Both the position numbers and the translations under genes were made by a program. The notes beneath the pieces were generated by a model. It had not been told where the DNA came from. It did not search any database and saw nothing but the letters and a program-made list of their open reading frames with translations. Below are positions 1 through 11,447 of a stretch of 64,000 nt of DNA, piece after piece. Location of the stretch: NCBI GenBank assembly GCA_963693365.1, contig CAVNZM010000008.1, forward strand, positions 2,046,001 through 2,110,000, given 5' to 3'. The stretch is from Amoebidium appalachense. Lineage: Eukaryota > Ichthyosporea. Position 1 is the first letter of the stretch. Every line of letters begins with the position of its first letter.

Positions 1-251
1 ACTATTTTATTGGGTACCCGATAAACCCCACAGTCTTAAAACACCGAAACTAAGACCGAAGTAAGAAGCAAACCACCACCACCACCACCGCTGCCACCAC
101 CCTTTAGGCCCATCTCACACAGTTGTGTACCTCTCACCCCCTCCCCTTTCTACTCCTCCCCCCTCCCCTGCTCTCCCCTGTCCTCCCCCCTGCCCTCCCC
201 CTTTCCCCTCCCCCCCCCCCCCCCCCCCCCATCTCTCCCCCCGCCCCGCCC

Positions 252-252
<1 letters not shown>

Positions 253-297
<45 letters not shown>

Positions 298-312
298 ACA
301 AAAAAAAAAAAG
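253..312. repeat. C45 followed by A-rich tract
   Basis: A run of 45 C (253-297) is followed after CACA by about 11 A. Flanking sequence to 130 is C-rich. It probably lies in an intron of the AAA+ gene. Confidence 0.9.
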
Positions 313-366
313 AAAAGAAAAGAGAGAGAAAAAAGAAAGGAATGAGAAACAAATCGCGCTACCCAC

Positions 367-1711
367 CTTGTCAGCAGGGATGCTCTTTGCCAAGTCGATG
401 AATTTCAGCAAAAGCCCCCATCCTCCTCAGCTCTGCACCCCTACGGTCACCAACCCACTCTGACAGCCACCCACACACATACATCCTCACGCAAGCAGAG
501 AGACTACGTGCACAACACACAATTCTACTCGGCAAGCCCAACGCTGGGGGGAGAGGGGGGGGGGGGGGGGGGGGGGGAGGGTGAGTGGGTGGGTGTGTGT
601 GTGTGTGTGTGTGTGGGGGGGGGGGGGGGGAAGGGGGGGATGGTGGCGGGTGGGCTGCGCCAGAAAGGGGGGGGGGGGGGGGGGGGGAAGGGGGGGGAAG
701 GAGGGGAGGTGGAGAGGTGGGGAGAAGGGGGGACCGAACGTTACGACCACACGCTCACTCCCAAACATGTGTGGCTCAACATGTACACCCTGAATGCAAA
801 TGCATGCACATGTTCAATACACAGACCAAAACCCAGAAACATTCACTGGCTTTAGACAGCCCCACACTCATCACAATCAACACAGTACAATCTGCAAAGA
901 GCACATCAACAACCACGATAATACACAGCCAGGACTGCATACCACCACCAAAAGGCCAAACAGGGTGAAATACCGGGACAAACCACAAATAGTGGGCAGA
1001 CGTGTGTGTGTGTGGTTGGGGAGGAAGGGGGGGGGGGGGGGGGGGGGGGGGGAAGGGGGGGGATGAGGGGAGGGAGGGGAGGGATGAAGGGGTAAGAGTT
1101 CAATGTGGTGGTGGTGGTCGGGAGAGATCGAAAAGGATAGGAGGGGAAATAATGGTGAAGGGGAGGGAGGGGGGGGGGGGGGGGGGGGAGGGGCCGGGGG
1201 ATGGGGGAAGGGGGGGTTCTATGGGCACACAAGAAATTCGGCACGTACAGGTCTAGGCCGGCAGGAAACAGCAGGTGGGCATTGTCCACAAATAGGATTG
1301 AGGGCCGGCACCGCCCTGCCCTCTGGAATAGTTTGCACAGCCCAGCGTCCTTGGGCCCCCCCTGGGGTTTAAATTTCATGTGAGCCCATGTGGGGTTGGG
1401 GGTTTCCGAACATATGTTTAAGGGTGTATGAAGATGACATGATAATCCGTCACCTGGTGTGATCAGATTGTCCAAAAAGAGCAAAAGAATGCATAAAGAG
1501 GTGGGATTTCTTTCTTTCTTTCTTTCTTTTTTTGTGGGCAGGGGTGTGTGTGTGTGTGAGGGGGGGGGGGGGGGGGGGGGGTCGCAATCCACAGGGTAGG
1601 TTGTCGTTGATGGAGCACCTGCTTGAGAGCTTCGTGGCTGTCGAGGGAGAGGGGGGGGGGGGGGGATTTGGGGGGGGGGGGGGAGGGGGGGGGGAAAGAA
1701 GGGCGGGCGGG

Positions 1712-1743
<32 letters not shown>

Positions 1744-2495
1744 AGGGCACCTACTTGGTCCAAGTCCAAAATCAGAGGGTCGAGATGGAAGACGGATGCC
1801 CCAAACTCGGATGCAAGCAGTTCGATAGCAGTGGTTTTGCCTGGGGGAAAGAAGAAAAAAAGTCAACGTTGATGATAGTAATGAGTTCAAGCGCCCGAGG
1901 AGGAGGAGGAGGAGGGGGGGGGGGGGGGGGGGGGGGGGGGAGGGGAGGGGGGGGGGGGGGGGGGGAGGGGGGAGGGGGGGGGGGGGGGGGGGAGGGGGGG
2001 AGGGAGGGACAGGAAAAAGTAAAATCTGTGCTTGCTCTCAATTCCTCTCCTCAATTATATATTTTTTTTTGGGAGTGTGTATTCATGTGTTTTTTATTTT
2101 TTATTTTATTTTATTTTATTTTTTTGGGGGGAGGGGGGGGAACCTGTGCTTGCCTTAATTTCTCTTTCTCCTTATTGTTTTTTGTGCGTGTGTGTGTGTA
2201 TCCATGTGGGGTTGATTGGGGGAGGAAGAGAGGGGAGGGGGGGGGGAGGAGGGGGGGGGGGGGGAGGGGGGGGGGGGGGGGCAAACCTGTGCCTTGAGGG
2301 CCATTGACCAGAATCAACTTTGGGGGTGCCACCCCCTTACGTAAGCACAGGCCAAAGTCTACAAGGCCCAGCCTCATAATGTCTCTTAGTTGGTGGTAGT
2401 CAAGGGCATACGTGGAGAGGGTCTGTAGGGGAATAGTTAAATGGTTACAACCCTGCTCCCTCGCCTCTTCCGTTGAGAGCCCAAAGCACCAAGGA

Positions 2496-2580
<85 letters not shown>

Positions 2581-2868
2581 GAGGTATGTGTGCAAAAGAG
2601 AGGGTGGGAAACTTGAAGACACAGGCACTCAAACAACAAATCAGAACAAACGAGTCCGAAACCAAACAAATGCGCAGGCAGGAGGCTTGAACGAACATGC
2701 GAATTTGAATGAGAATGACCGATGGAAAGAAGGGAAAAACATCTACGTGCCTCCTGTTCCAAACGTATTTCTTCAAAGCATTGCACACAATCGAATAAGA
2801 GCTACTGTCCAACCTCCTCCTCACCCGTCCCTCTCCCCCCCAAAAGTAAACGATTTGCAAACCCCCCC

Positions 2869-2899
<31 letters not shown>

Positions 2900-3744
2900 C
2901 ACCACCACAAACACACACACACATCTTTTAAAGAAAAAGAAAGGGAAAAAACACCCCATCTCACCACCCCCTTCCATCTATCTCGCAGAAAGGTCACAGA
3001 TAATCACGTTCAAGTTTCAAAGAATGATATAACAGGTGATTTCCCCAATCCATCCCCACACCACCCCTCTCCCCCCCCCCCTCTCCTTCCCCTCAGCCCC
3101 CCCCCCCCCCCCCCCCCCCTTCCCCTCCCCTCAGCCCCATCCCACCATCATCACCCACCCACCTTCTCTATGCCCATGTTCACATCATCTGCTGGTGGTG
3201 GGTCTGCAGACACAACCACATCTGTACGTTCATCCACCCAGCCCCATCCCTCCAGACCTGCACACACCAACATGTTAACAAAGAAGAGCCCGTTTCTTCT
3301 TGTCCTGGCTCCCACCTCCATATCTATTCTCCTCCCCCTTCCCCCCTTCCCCCTCCCCTCAGCTGCTGTTGCTGCTGCAAAAAAAGAGGAAAATTTAAAA
3401 AAAAGAAAAAGTAGAAAATAACCCCCCCCCCCCCCCCCCCCCCGCGCACAAACACCGTTCTTCCCTGCCCCCTTCTCTCTTCCCAGCCCTCAACTCTGTA
3501 CCTGCCCACCGGGCCCTTGTCGGCTGCCACCCTCCCCCCCCCTCTCTCCCCCCCTCCCCCCCTCCCCCCCCAATCTTCACCGCACCTCCCCATCTACCTC
3601 CTACTCATATGCCACATATATTCACAAATATCAGTCCATCCCAACCGTTACATGACGATAAAAAGAATGCACAAGCGTGGCAGAAAAAAAAAAAAACAAG
3701 CCAGCACCACACGCGGCTAAAAGAAAATATGGAAGAACTTTTTT

Positions 3745-3793
<49 letters not shown>

Positions 3794-4439
3794 GTCAACA
3801 CATGTGTGTCCGAGCTTGTGCGTGCGGGCACATGTGCATAGTTGCTTGTGTAGGTGTTTTCTCTACTCCCCGGGGAGTCCCGGGATGTGAGAATGAAATG
3901 GGGTGGGTAAGCGGGCCGGCACGCACGTGAGGGGGGGGGGAGGGGGGGGGGGGGGGGCAGGGGGGTTGTTCACCAATTCCAGCAGGTTGGGAGTGTGTCC
4001 CTGTGATAGCAAGTTTCGGCCAACAGACAAACGGAACAGACGTTCCATCTCTCAGCTGCAGACACACAACACTGCCCCGGCACAGTGTACGGTAGAGGAG
4101 GTGGGACTTGACAAAGCGGTCGGGAGGTAGAAGGTGCTCGTTGGTGCTGGTGTGGCCTGTGCGTGTAATTGATTGGTTTAAAGTCATCCGGTGTATGGTA
4201 TTGGTGGATTGCAGTGTGATACTTCTGTCTGTGACAAGATGCATTTACTGGCCCTTCCATCAATCCCTCGCCCCTTCTTCCAGCCCCCTCACCTCTCATC
4301 CCCTCGTTCCCTTCACTCTTTTGGTTCATCAAGGGAGAACATAAACACCCTGCCCCCCCCCCCCCGCCCCCCCCCCCCCCACACACACACCTCTTTTTCT
4401 CAATACATGTATGTAGACACACACACACAAACACACACA

Positions 4440-4489
<50 letters not shown>

Positions 4490-4501
4490 TACACACACAC
4501 A

Positions 4502-4548
<47 letters not shown>

Positions 4549-4648
4549 TGAAACAAGCACACCCACTTATAACAAATCCAACTTCTTTGCTCGTGTTTCA
4601 TCCTCCAGCACTTGAACTCCAGACTGCTGCTGCCCCGGCTCCACTTCC

Positions 4649-4691
<43 letters not shown>

Positions 4692-5380
4692 CCCATACAA
4701 AAAATAAACTAAAAATAAGTACATAAATAGAAAATGAAATAATAAACCGAAAAAAAAAAAGAAAATCTCAAAAATCGTGTATCTTACCATGGTTCTTGGG
4801 CTTTTCTCCCTGTAGATGCACCACCACCACATCCCACACCGGCAGTCTATATGCCCCGGTCACCACCTCCACCCACACCCTATCACCCTTCTTGACACCC
4901 AAAGTCTCCCTATCAGCGCTATCCAACTCAATGTATAGACTTTGAGTGGATGGTGATGCTTCATTCAGTGTGGGTGTAGGTTGCTTTGCCCTTTGTTGTT
5001 GTTTTGCCAGCCAGTCTTGTGCAAATCTTGCGTTGTTCTGTTTGGGGTCTTGGGCCGGCTCGACCGCGCGAACAAGAATGGATTTTTCTGCATGCTGCAA
5101 GGGGTGACGCGTGTGAGTGTTTTTTAATAAAAGAGGGGAGGGTGTGTGTGTCTGTGTGTATGTGATATAGAGAAATGAAAAGGGCACGGGGGGAGGGAGG
5201 GGAAGGGTGGGGGGGGCAAGGGGGATCTCACTTTGGTGTCTGGAATTTAATCCAAAAATATTCGTTTACTTTTTTCGGTATTTTAAATTTGATGTAATGT
5301 GATTGTGTTTGGTATACCCGGAAGCTTTTAAAAAACACAAAATTCCCACCGAATATTGTGCTTTATCTCTACCATGTTTG

Positions 5381-5451
<71 letters not shown>

Positions 5452-6473
5452 TGCGTGTGCGTGTGCGTGTGCGTGTGCGTGTGCGTGTGCGTGTGCGTGT
5501 GCGTGTGCGTGTGCGTGTGCGTGTGCGCGCGCGCGCGTGCGTGCGTGTGTGTTACGTGTGTGTCCTTGTGTGTGTGCTTGCGTGTGTGCGTGTGTGTGCC
5601 TGTGTGTGTGTGCGCGCGCACGCCCGCAAGTGTGTGTGCGCGCGCACGCCCGCAAGTGTGTGTGCCTGTGCCTGTGCCTGTGCCTGCGCGTGTATGCGTG
5701 TGCCTGTGCGTGGGTGTTTGTGTGCAAAAATGCGGGATACTAGACATCAAAAAAAAGGAGGGGGGGGGGGGGGGGGGGGGGGGGTCTGTGTGTGTACGCG
5801 TTGTGGGGAGACACCATGCGTGTTTGTGTGTGTGCGTTTGTGCGGTCATTTGTGGGCGTGCATAGGCCAGGTGCAGTTTTCGGTAGAACTCCCAAGCATG
5901 CAAGTGTTCTTTCCCGGTGTTTGCGTATACGCATGATGTTTGCTTTGCTTGCATCACGAGAAATTGCTCATGTTCCCAGTAACAAAACCCATGTGCACAC
6001 CAGAAGGGGTCCTATAGCACGTGTGTCCTTTTACCTCAGCACTAACAGGACGAGATATCAGCCCCCCCCCCCCCCCCCCCCCCTCCCCCGCCCGCCCGAC
6101 CGCACCCCCGCCCGCCCATCCACTCACCCCTCCCATGTCGTTTCAGTCCCAGTGTCTGGTGATCCAGAGTGCGAGGTCGGCACGTCATGTGATAGGGTTT
6201 TGCCCGAAACTGACTCTTACATGCGGATGCACGATGAGAGTAGAGGGTAAGGAGGGCAAGGAGAACGGCAAGAGGGTGCGTGTGTGGGTGGGTGTGTGTG
6301 GGTGGGTGTGTGTGTTGGGCCCAGGGGGGAGGGGAAGGGGGAGGGTTGAGTACCTGAATGCGCAGGCAGGCAAGCAGGTGTGTGCTCAGCAGGGGCCACA
6401 GCTGTGCGGGCAGCACACACAGGCCCCGGTTGGCCAGGCTATCCTCGCCAAGCTCAGCCACCGCGACCTCCAT
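367..6473 (-). CDS. Type II AAA+ ATPase, CDC48/PEX6/AFG2-like (5' part, continues off the left edge)
   Basis: Six exons chain in frame: 6354-6473 (Met start, 40 codons), 4788-5094, 3163-3257, 2287-2422, 1755-1840 and 1249-1361. Phases at the junctions are 0, 1, 0, 1, 0, and the chain leaves in phase 2. A further likely exon, about 367-422, ends at AAG|GTGGGT; the exon joining it was not found. The product has an N-terminal region with the stretch LGVKKGDRVWVEV, then a AAA domain with Walker A GPQGTGKT (split between two exons) and Walker B PSILFVDNAHLLF. The usual D-E pair of Walker B is D-N, as expected of a catalytically weak first AAA domain. The segment FQRAGRCRPSILF resembles the first AAA domain of PEX6-type proteins. 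These ATPases use ATP hydrolysis to unfold or extract proteins. PEX6, AFG2/SPATA5-like and CDC48 identities cannot be separated without the missing C-terminal half. Confidence 0.6.
423..1248. other. Intron-like sequence of the AAA+ gene, G-rich
   Basis: G-rich tracts at 541-720 and 1021-1216 surround about 280 bp of ordinary sequence (740-1000). At least one AAA+ exon must lie here, because the flanking exons do not join in phase. A minus-strand stretch near 770-800 after a CATTCAG acceptor is a weak candidate. Nothing else is supported. Confidence 0.5.
1249..2422 (-). other. First AAA domain of the AAA+ gene (Walker A and B exons)
   Basis: Exon 2287-2422 carries the pre-Walker helix and ends inside the P-loop at GGCACAG|GTTTGC. 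Exon 1755-1840 completes the P-loop (GKTTAIELLASEFGAS). Exon 1249-1361 carries the Walker B helix-strand and ends at GACCT|GTACGT. At 1755 the donor CAA|GTAGGT gives phase 0 and fits the next exon; GTAG|GTGCCC at 1751 is an alternative. An unassigned open stretch at 1590-1645 (minus) might be an alternative exon. Confidence 0.6.
2501..2577. repeat. T26-(GT)n compound microsatellite
   Basis: A pure T tract of about 26 nt runs directly into about 25 GT units. It lies in the AAA+ gene intron between 2422 and 3163. Confidence 0.9.
4418..4545. repeat. (CA)n microsatellite
   Basis: Imperfect CA repeat of about 125 bp with a few A interruptions, in an intron of the AAA+ gene. Confidence 0.9.
4788..6473 (-). 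other. Exons 1-2 of the AAA+ gene (N-domain)
   Basis: Exon 1 (6354-6473) starts MEVAVAELGEDSLANRG and ends at CAG|GTACTC. Exon 2 (4788-5094) begins after a TTGCAG acceptor and ends at CATG|GTAAGA. Direct splicing keeps the frame. The joined peptide has the charged, beta-rich look of the substrate-binding N-domain that precedes type II AAA ATPase rings. The 1.26 kb intron between them holds the GT/GC-rich tract 5382-5700 and a G-tract at 5760-5784. Confidence 0.6.
5382..5715. repeat. (GT)n-(GTGTGC)n alternating purine-pyrimidine tract
   Basis: Pure GT (5382-5449) passes into GTGTGC/GCGC units and a duplicated segment containing GTGCGCGCGCACGCCCGCAA. More than 300 bp of near-uninterrupted purine-pyrimidine alternation could adopt Z-DNA. 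It lies in the first intron of the AAA+ gene. Confidence 0.85.
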
Positions 6474-6696
6474 ACTCCTGCCGGCCTGCGGCCATGCGTG
6501 TTGTTCTGCCTATAGCTTGGGGATATTCAGAACGTTAGCTGCACTCTCGAGCTCGAGCTGCAAGGCCCTTTGCAAGTGTCGCCCAGTCACCGCCGGCGCC
6601 GACTGTGTCGAACAATGACAAGGTTTGCGCAAACACCTATATAAAAACCCTCACCTACATATGGCAAAAGCGCGAAATGATTTATCTGACGGTCCC

Positions 6697-6716
6697 CTGG
6701 CCAGCAGGGTTCGAAG
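6697..6716 (+). repeat. Dispersed repeat, left inverted arm
   Basis: Twenty bases from CTGGCCAGC to GTTCGAAG recur exactly in inverse orientation at 8825-8844. Weaker similarity continues for about 80 bases inward (CGGAA and TCGAAA motifs). The core GGGTTCGAA resembles a tRNA B-box (GGTTCGANNCC), which could mean a tRNA-derived SINE end. Confidence 0.6.
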
Positions 6717-7468
6717 GACGGTAGAGCCCATTAACGGAAGTCGAAATCCCGTTTCGGAAAACCACTTCGAAAATCGGAATGCTCCGTCAAAGCAGGTCCA
6801 CCAAAAATCGTAATCGTCGCGCATCAGTAAACTAGGGCATGCTTATTTGTGCCTATATTGCATCAAAATGTTATTATAATGCATACTCAAAAACCCCTGT
6901 GGTTATTAGAGGCCTTCCTGGTGTTGGAAGTTGAAGCTTTGAAGGAATAAAAGGGAAATATGAAGTGCATTAATGCACAATATATATATATATATATATA
7001 TACATTTTTTCTACGTATATACGTACGGTCACGTCCTCTTACACATATGTGCGGCAGTGCCAGTGTATATGAGGATATATACTATGTGTGCATATGTATC
7101 TAGTTCCTGTGTGTGTCACTGTGTCCGTGGCCTTATTTTTTCCCAGTGCACGCATTTTCTTTTAATTGATGAACATGATCATGAATATTCATGTTACTAG
7201 TAGAGGTATTACGCAATTTGTGCCTTCCCCGATTCGGATTGGGTCCCTGAAGGGGGGGGGGGGGGGGGGGGGGGGGGATCACGGTGGGTGGTTGTGTTTG
7301 TGTTTGTGTGTGTGTGAATATTTTTCTTTGCAATTGTGTGTGTGTGTGTGGTGGGTATGTATGCACGGTGTGTGTGTCTGTGTGTATGCGTACAGGTGTG
7401 GGTGTGTGTATTTGTGTCAGCGGTAATCGGTGTGTGTGTGTCTATGTTGTGTGCATGTGTGCACATGT

Positions 7469-7504
<36 letters not shown>

Positions 7505-7706
7505 ATGACATTGTGTGCATGCCGTGTGTGTGTGTTTTGTGTCAACGGTTATGGTGTGCGTGTATGTATGTCCAGTGCCAGTGTATGTATATATGTGTGT
7601 GTGTGTGCAGTGTGATGTGTATGTATGCAGGGTGTGTGTGTCTGTGTATGTGTGTGTACATGCCAGTGTGGGTGTGTGTGTTTGTACCAACGGTTTCTTG
7701 ACAATG

Positions 7707-7740
<34 letters not shown>

Positions 7741-7796
7741 CCACGGGGTGTGTGTGCGTGCGCCGTGTACATGGTGCCAGTGTGTGTGTGCGGTGT

Positions 7797-7855
<59 letters not shown>

Positions 7856-8697
7856 GGTGCATAGCATGTGATTGTACAGGGTGGATGCATGTGCATGTTT
7901 GTAATACAGTTATCATGCATGATCTGAGATAGTATGTGCCTGTGCACGTGTACTAGCCTAGGTCACATGTGTGGTGTCACGGCTGTGCATGTATGTGCAT
8001 GTGTGTCTTTAAACGGAACACAGTGGTGCACAGTATGTGTATTGCCTGCCATTTAAGACGCGTGCCACTGATCGTGATACACGTGGCATCTGCACCTGGT
8101 GGCCGTCGACTCTGAGCATCTAGATACATTCCATGTTTAGGCCTTCCTGGGGAGGAAGGGGGGGGGGGGGGGGGGGGGGAGTACTAGTAGGTGGGGGGCC
8201 GGGGGGGGGGGGGGAGGATTTGTTTGAGGGGGGGGGGGGGGGGGAGGGGTGAGGCCGAGCAGCGGTGGGGGAGAAGGAGGGGCAGCACTGGTGGAGGGAA
8301 CGGTGGGCAGCGGAGGAGGGGGGAATGGGGTTCGATTTCTGGGGGGGGGAAGTTTTGAAGTGGAGGCCGGCCTATATATACATGCGCATGCAGGCATATG
8401 CATTGTATGTTCATGTGGCCATGCATGGCTATGATGCATATATGGTGTCACGGCTGTGTGTGTGTGAATGTTTGTGTGTGTGTACACATGTCTGTGTGTG
8501 TGTGTGTGCGTGTGCGCGTGGGTGTGCATAAATGTGTTTGGCGTGACAACATGTACATGTGCTAGGCTGGCGCTGTAGTCAGGGTCTGCCATTGAACATT
8601 CTACATGGACAGGGAGACACGTACGTACGTGTGCAACTTGTGTGGGTGGTGTAGGCCCCGTGTATGATGAGACCTGCGAAGTCATGAGAAGCTTCCC

Positions 8698-8742
<45 letters not shown>

Positions 8743-8824
8743 CTCTCGGGCGGTTCCGATTCGGCCGGGACGATTTTCGGAACTGTGTTTTCAAATATCG
8801 GAAATTCCGATTTTTTTTTCGTAA

Positions 8825-8844
8825 CTTCGAACCCTGCTGGCCAG
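8825..8844 (-). repeat. Dispersed repeat, right inverted arm
   Basis: Exact inverse copy of 6697-6716. The pair brackets about 2.1 kb of GT- and G-rich DNA. They may be ends of one element or two opposed copies of one repeat; no target-site duplication was recognised. Confidence 0.6.
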
Positions 8845-9547
8845 TTGGGGCCAGCGCTGAGCGGACTCGGAGCAAAACAACACCCACGTGCACAGTCACC
8901 TCACTGATCATGACCTTACTGACAGCTGCACTGCACCTATGGTGCCAGTGCACCTCGACACACAAACGTGACTGTTTTGCTATGCTCTTCACCATGTTGC
9001 TTTTTTCACCATGAACGTGGCAAGTTGAATTGCACATGTACATGCCATGTATGTCTCTCATGATCAGCCCCGAACTACAAATTATACTTGTATGCAGTGG
9101 CCTAGAAGCAGTGGCCCTTATGCCCGCCCGAGAGAACCAACCCGCTACTTGTATCTGGCGATATCGATGGAAGAGTCGGCATCCCTGAGCATGCACATAT
9201 GCCAGTGCCCGGCAGCCTGATGTCTGTGCGCGCTCAGCAGTCATCTGGCGCGCTATGGTTTGCCATGACATCATAGCCTAATGATGAATAGTGGGGTCCG
9301 AAGGCTGGAGCGTTGTGTTTCCTTTGAGCCGCACATCCCGGAGTGACGCTGTGTTTCCTTTCAGCTCCACATACCGGAGTGACCATAACCATATTATTTT
9401 CTTCCGTGTGTGTGAGTTCCACAAGTTGCGATTACAAAAAGCACCTCAGTGAGCCGTGACCACCTGACCACACGTGCACATGTGTCCCTCAGTCTCAGAT
9501 CAGAAGAATGTGGCAAATCTTCATATCTCATGGTAATGAGACCAGTG

Positions 9548-9638
9548 ATTGGTTGCCTATTTCCGTCTGCGTTTTATTGGCTAGATCTTAGCCAATAAGC
9601 AATCCGACTAACTCAGTAGCCAATCATATTTGGCCAAT
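9548..9638. promoter_or_regulatory. CCAAT-box cluster with inverted repeat
   Basis: Five CCAAT pentamers occur within 91 bp: ATTGG at 9548 and 9576, CCAAT at 9592, 9620 and 9634. The second and third form a perfect 8-bp inverted repeat (ATTGGCTA...TAGCCAAT, 9576-9596). CCAAT boxes are NF-Y sites. Position between divergent genes suggests promoter or enhancer function; this is inference. Confidence 0.45.
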
Positions 9639-11390
9639 AGATTCGATGAAGATATTGGAAAGATCTGTAGGCTGTGGCTCAGTCACTCGTTCTGTATTAC
9701 CCTAAATGTTTTCGACAAACAAAAGTACCTAATACCACACGTAGAGAATGTACTGTTTCAGGTCATCGCAACATGTATGTGTTTCTAACGTTTTGTACGA
9801 GCACCTGTCTCTGTCGAATGTTAATTGGTTTAAATATCGGTTTGTGTAGTAAAAACCTACCGTTCATTCGCCTTGCGTCAATATAGCCGGCTTTGGCAAA
9901 ATTCTTTTAGAGGAGTGAAAAAAGCAGCTTACTTGGGAAGTTAGAATCATTACTTCGTCACAATGTGCACCACGGAATCGAGTTTCATGTGACACAAGTT
10001 TCGTAATGCTAAAACCATATCTTTCGCATGCATGAGCTGCATGCAAATACTGCATGTGCACATGTGAGCTTTTGTAATGAACTCTTGCTGTTCACTAATA
10101 AGCCAGTGTGTGTGCACCGGCCGCCGGTTGCTTTAGTGTGAAATCCCGAGTCCCCATTGGACGAGATACATTGCTAACACAACGAGCATCAAAGCTAGAT
10201 AACGTTTGTGCCCCGAGAGAATACACAGCACCCGCGGGTACTCTGGGGCTCGTTTTCTAACTGACCACAATCAGACTCATTCATGTACTGTATGTGATGT
10301 CCCAACAATCGTTCAGCTACTGTACCGTGACAAGCTTTTTATGCACGTCCCAAGTCAACTCCTCTTCAGCCAGACTGCCAGTGTGTATGCGTATGCCTTT
10401 TTATGGTTCAGGGACTCTAGCTAGAGACGTCAGGCCAATTTGTCTGCTGCAGCAGTGCTTCGTTTTTTCACGTATTATATGTGTCTTCTTTTCCGCTGCC
10501 CACTCGACTCAGTCACTTTACTGATTTTGTACTTTATAAATACTTTGACGTAAATCGACCCAGATCCAATTTGATCGGTTTACACGTTGGTGATTTGTAC
10601 TGCAAATGCTGTTAGGCCTCATGACATTAATAAATAAATATTGTACGGCATGTTGCAATTGCAGTACCATCTTAGTCTGGCGTTTTTCTACTGCTGCATC
10701 GATACATGCATCACTGTACCATCCATTGCCGTCATGGTAGACATATCTGCGGGCCCGATGAATGACCACGAGCACGGCATTAAAATGAAGTAGGTACGTC
10801 AAGAAGCTCCATTGACCCAAGTCTTTACTTTCCTTCTTTGAAGTTTGGTGATGTGACGTAAAACAGTCGTCATGTGCAATTGTTTTTCGATGACCTGCTT
10901 TGGACTTTTGCAGACACCATGAAGTGATTTGGACAGTTCTCGGACTGAATCGTTAAAGTTGCGAAAGTGAAATAACTTACAGCAAACCCTTAATATGGAA
11001 AGGCCTACTAGATTGCAAATAGGTGGATACTATTTGTTATTTGTACAGCGCTAGCATATACAATTTAGTTGATTAGGCTGCATCGGAGCTTGGATTCTCT
11101 GGGAAACGTAAGCTTTGCGACTTTCAAAGAATTGTTTTTCTTCCAGTCTAGGGGCGAGCATTATGTGTACCCGGACACGGTGTCATGACGATATACGTAT
11201 GGGCTGAATATTGATCACCCTCGCTTCTGCAGGGCATAGTTTAGCGACAACACCACCAATCAACATTGCCACTGTCCAGCAGCATGCACTTGCACGAAGT
11301 AGGAAGGAGAGAGCAGCAGCGGGGCATTGCGATGTATACACAAAGAAACGCTTCCTCCCGCCGCCAACCAAACTAATCTCACCAGCTCAG

Positions 11391-11440
11391 GTGAAATCGT
11401 GAACCACTACTTTTGTTCTGTTTTTTGGTATTTTTTGCAG
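11391..11440 (+). other. 5'UTR intron of the GATA gene
   Basis: CTCAG|GTGAAATCG at 11390/11391 and a T-rich acceptor ending TTTTTTGCAG at 11440 define a 50-bp intron. It ends 7 nt before the start codon. An upstream open frame beginning at 11211 would stop just after the junction and could act as a uORF. Confidence 0.5.
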
Positions 11441-11447
11441 TTGTAAA

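Larger units (their letters stand above)
6474..11390. other. Intergenic region between divergent AAA+ and GATA genes
   Basis: No convincing coding exon was found on either strand. Contents: a short AT repeat (6980-7001), long imperfect GT-rich stretches (7290-7860, 8450-8530), G-tracts (7251-7277, 8159-8245, 8700-8742), an inverted pair of dispersed repeats (6697 and 8844), and about 2.5 kb of ordinary complex sequence (8850-11390) containing a CCAAT cluster. It probably holds the promoters of both flanking genes and the untranslated leader of the GATA gene. Confidence 0.55.

Noticed and set aside
1590-1645. Possible AAA+ exon (minus strand, SHEALKQVLHQRQPTLWIA)
   Set aside because: A good acceptor exists, but the required phase 2 is not offered by the preceding exon; exons 1755-1840 and 1249-1361 join in phase 0. 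Kept only as an alternative.
3960-4070. Possible extra AAA+ exon (minus strand, ERLFRLSVGRNLLSQGH)
   Set aside because: It looks protein-like, but no acceptor/donor pair keeps the phase between 4788 and 3257, which join perfectly without it.
125-4700. Proline- and glycine-rich open frames over C and G tracts
   Set aside because: Homopolymer artefacts with no splice-consistent ends or non-repetitive sequence.
5266-5957. CRISPR-like regular array
   Set aside because: Regularity comes from microsatellite units without unique spacers; the genome is eukaryotic.
10518-10820. 100-codon open frame on the minus strand
   Set aside because: No recognisable domain, no splice context and composition like surrounding non-coding DNA.
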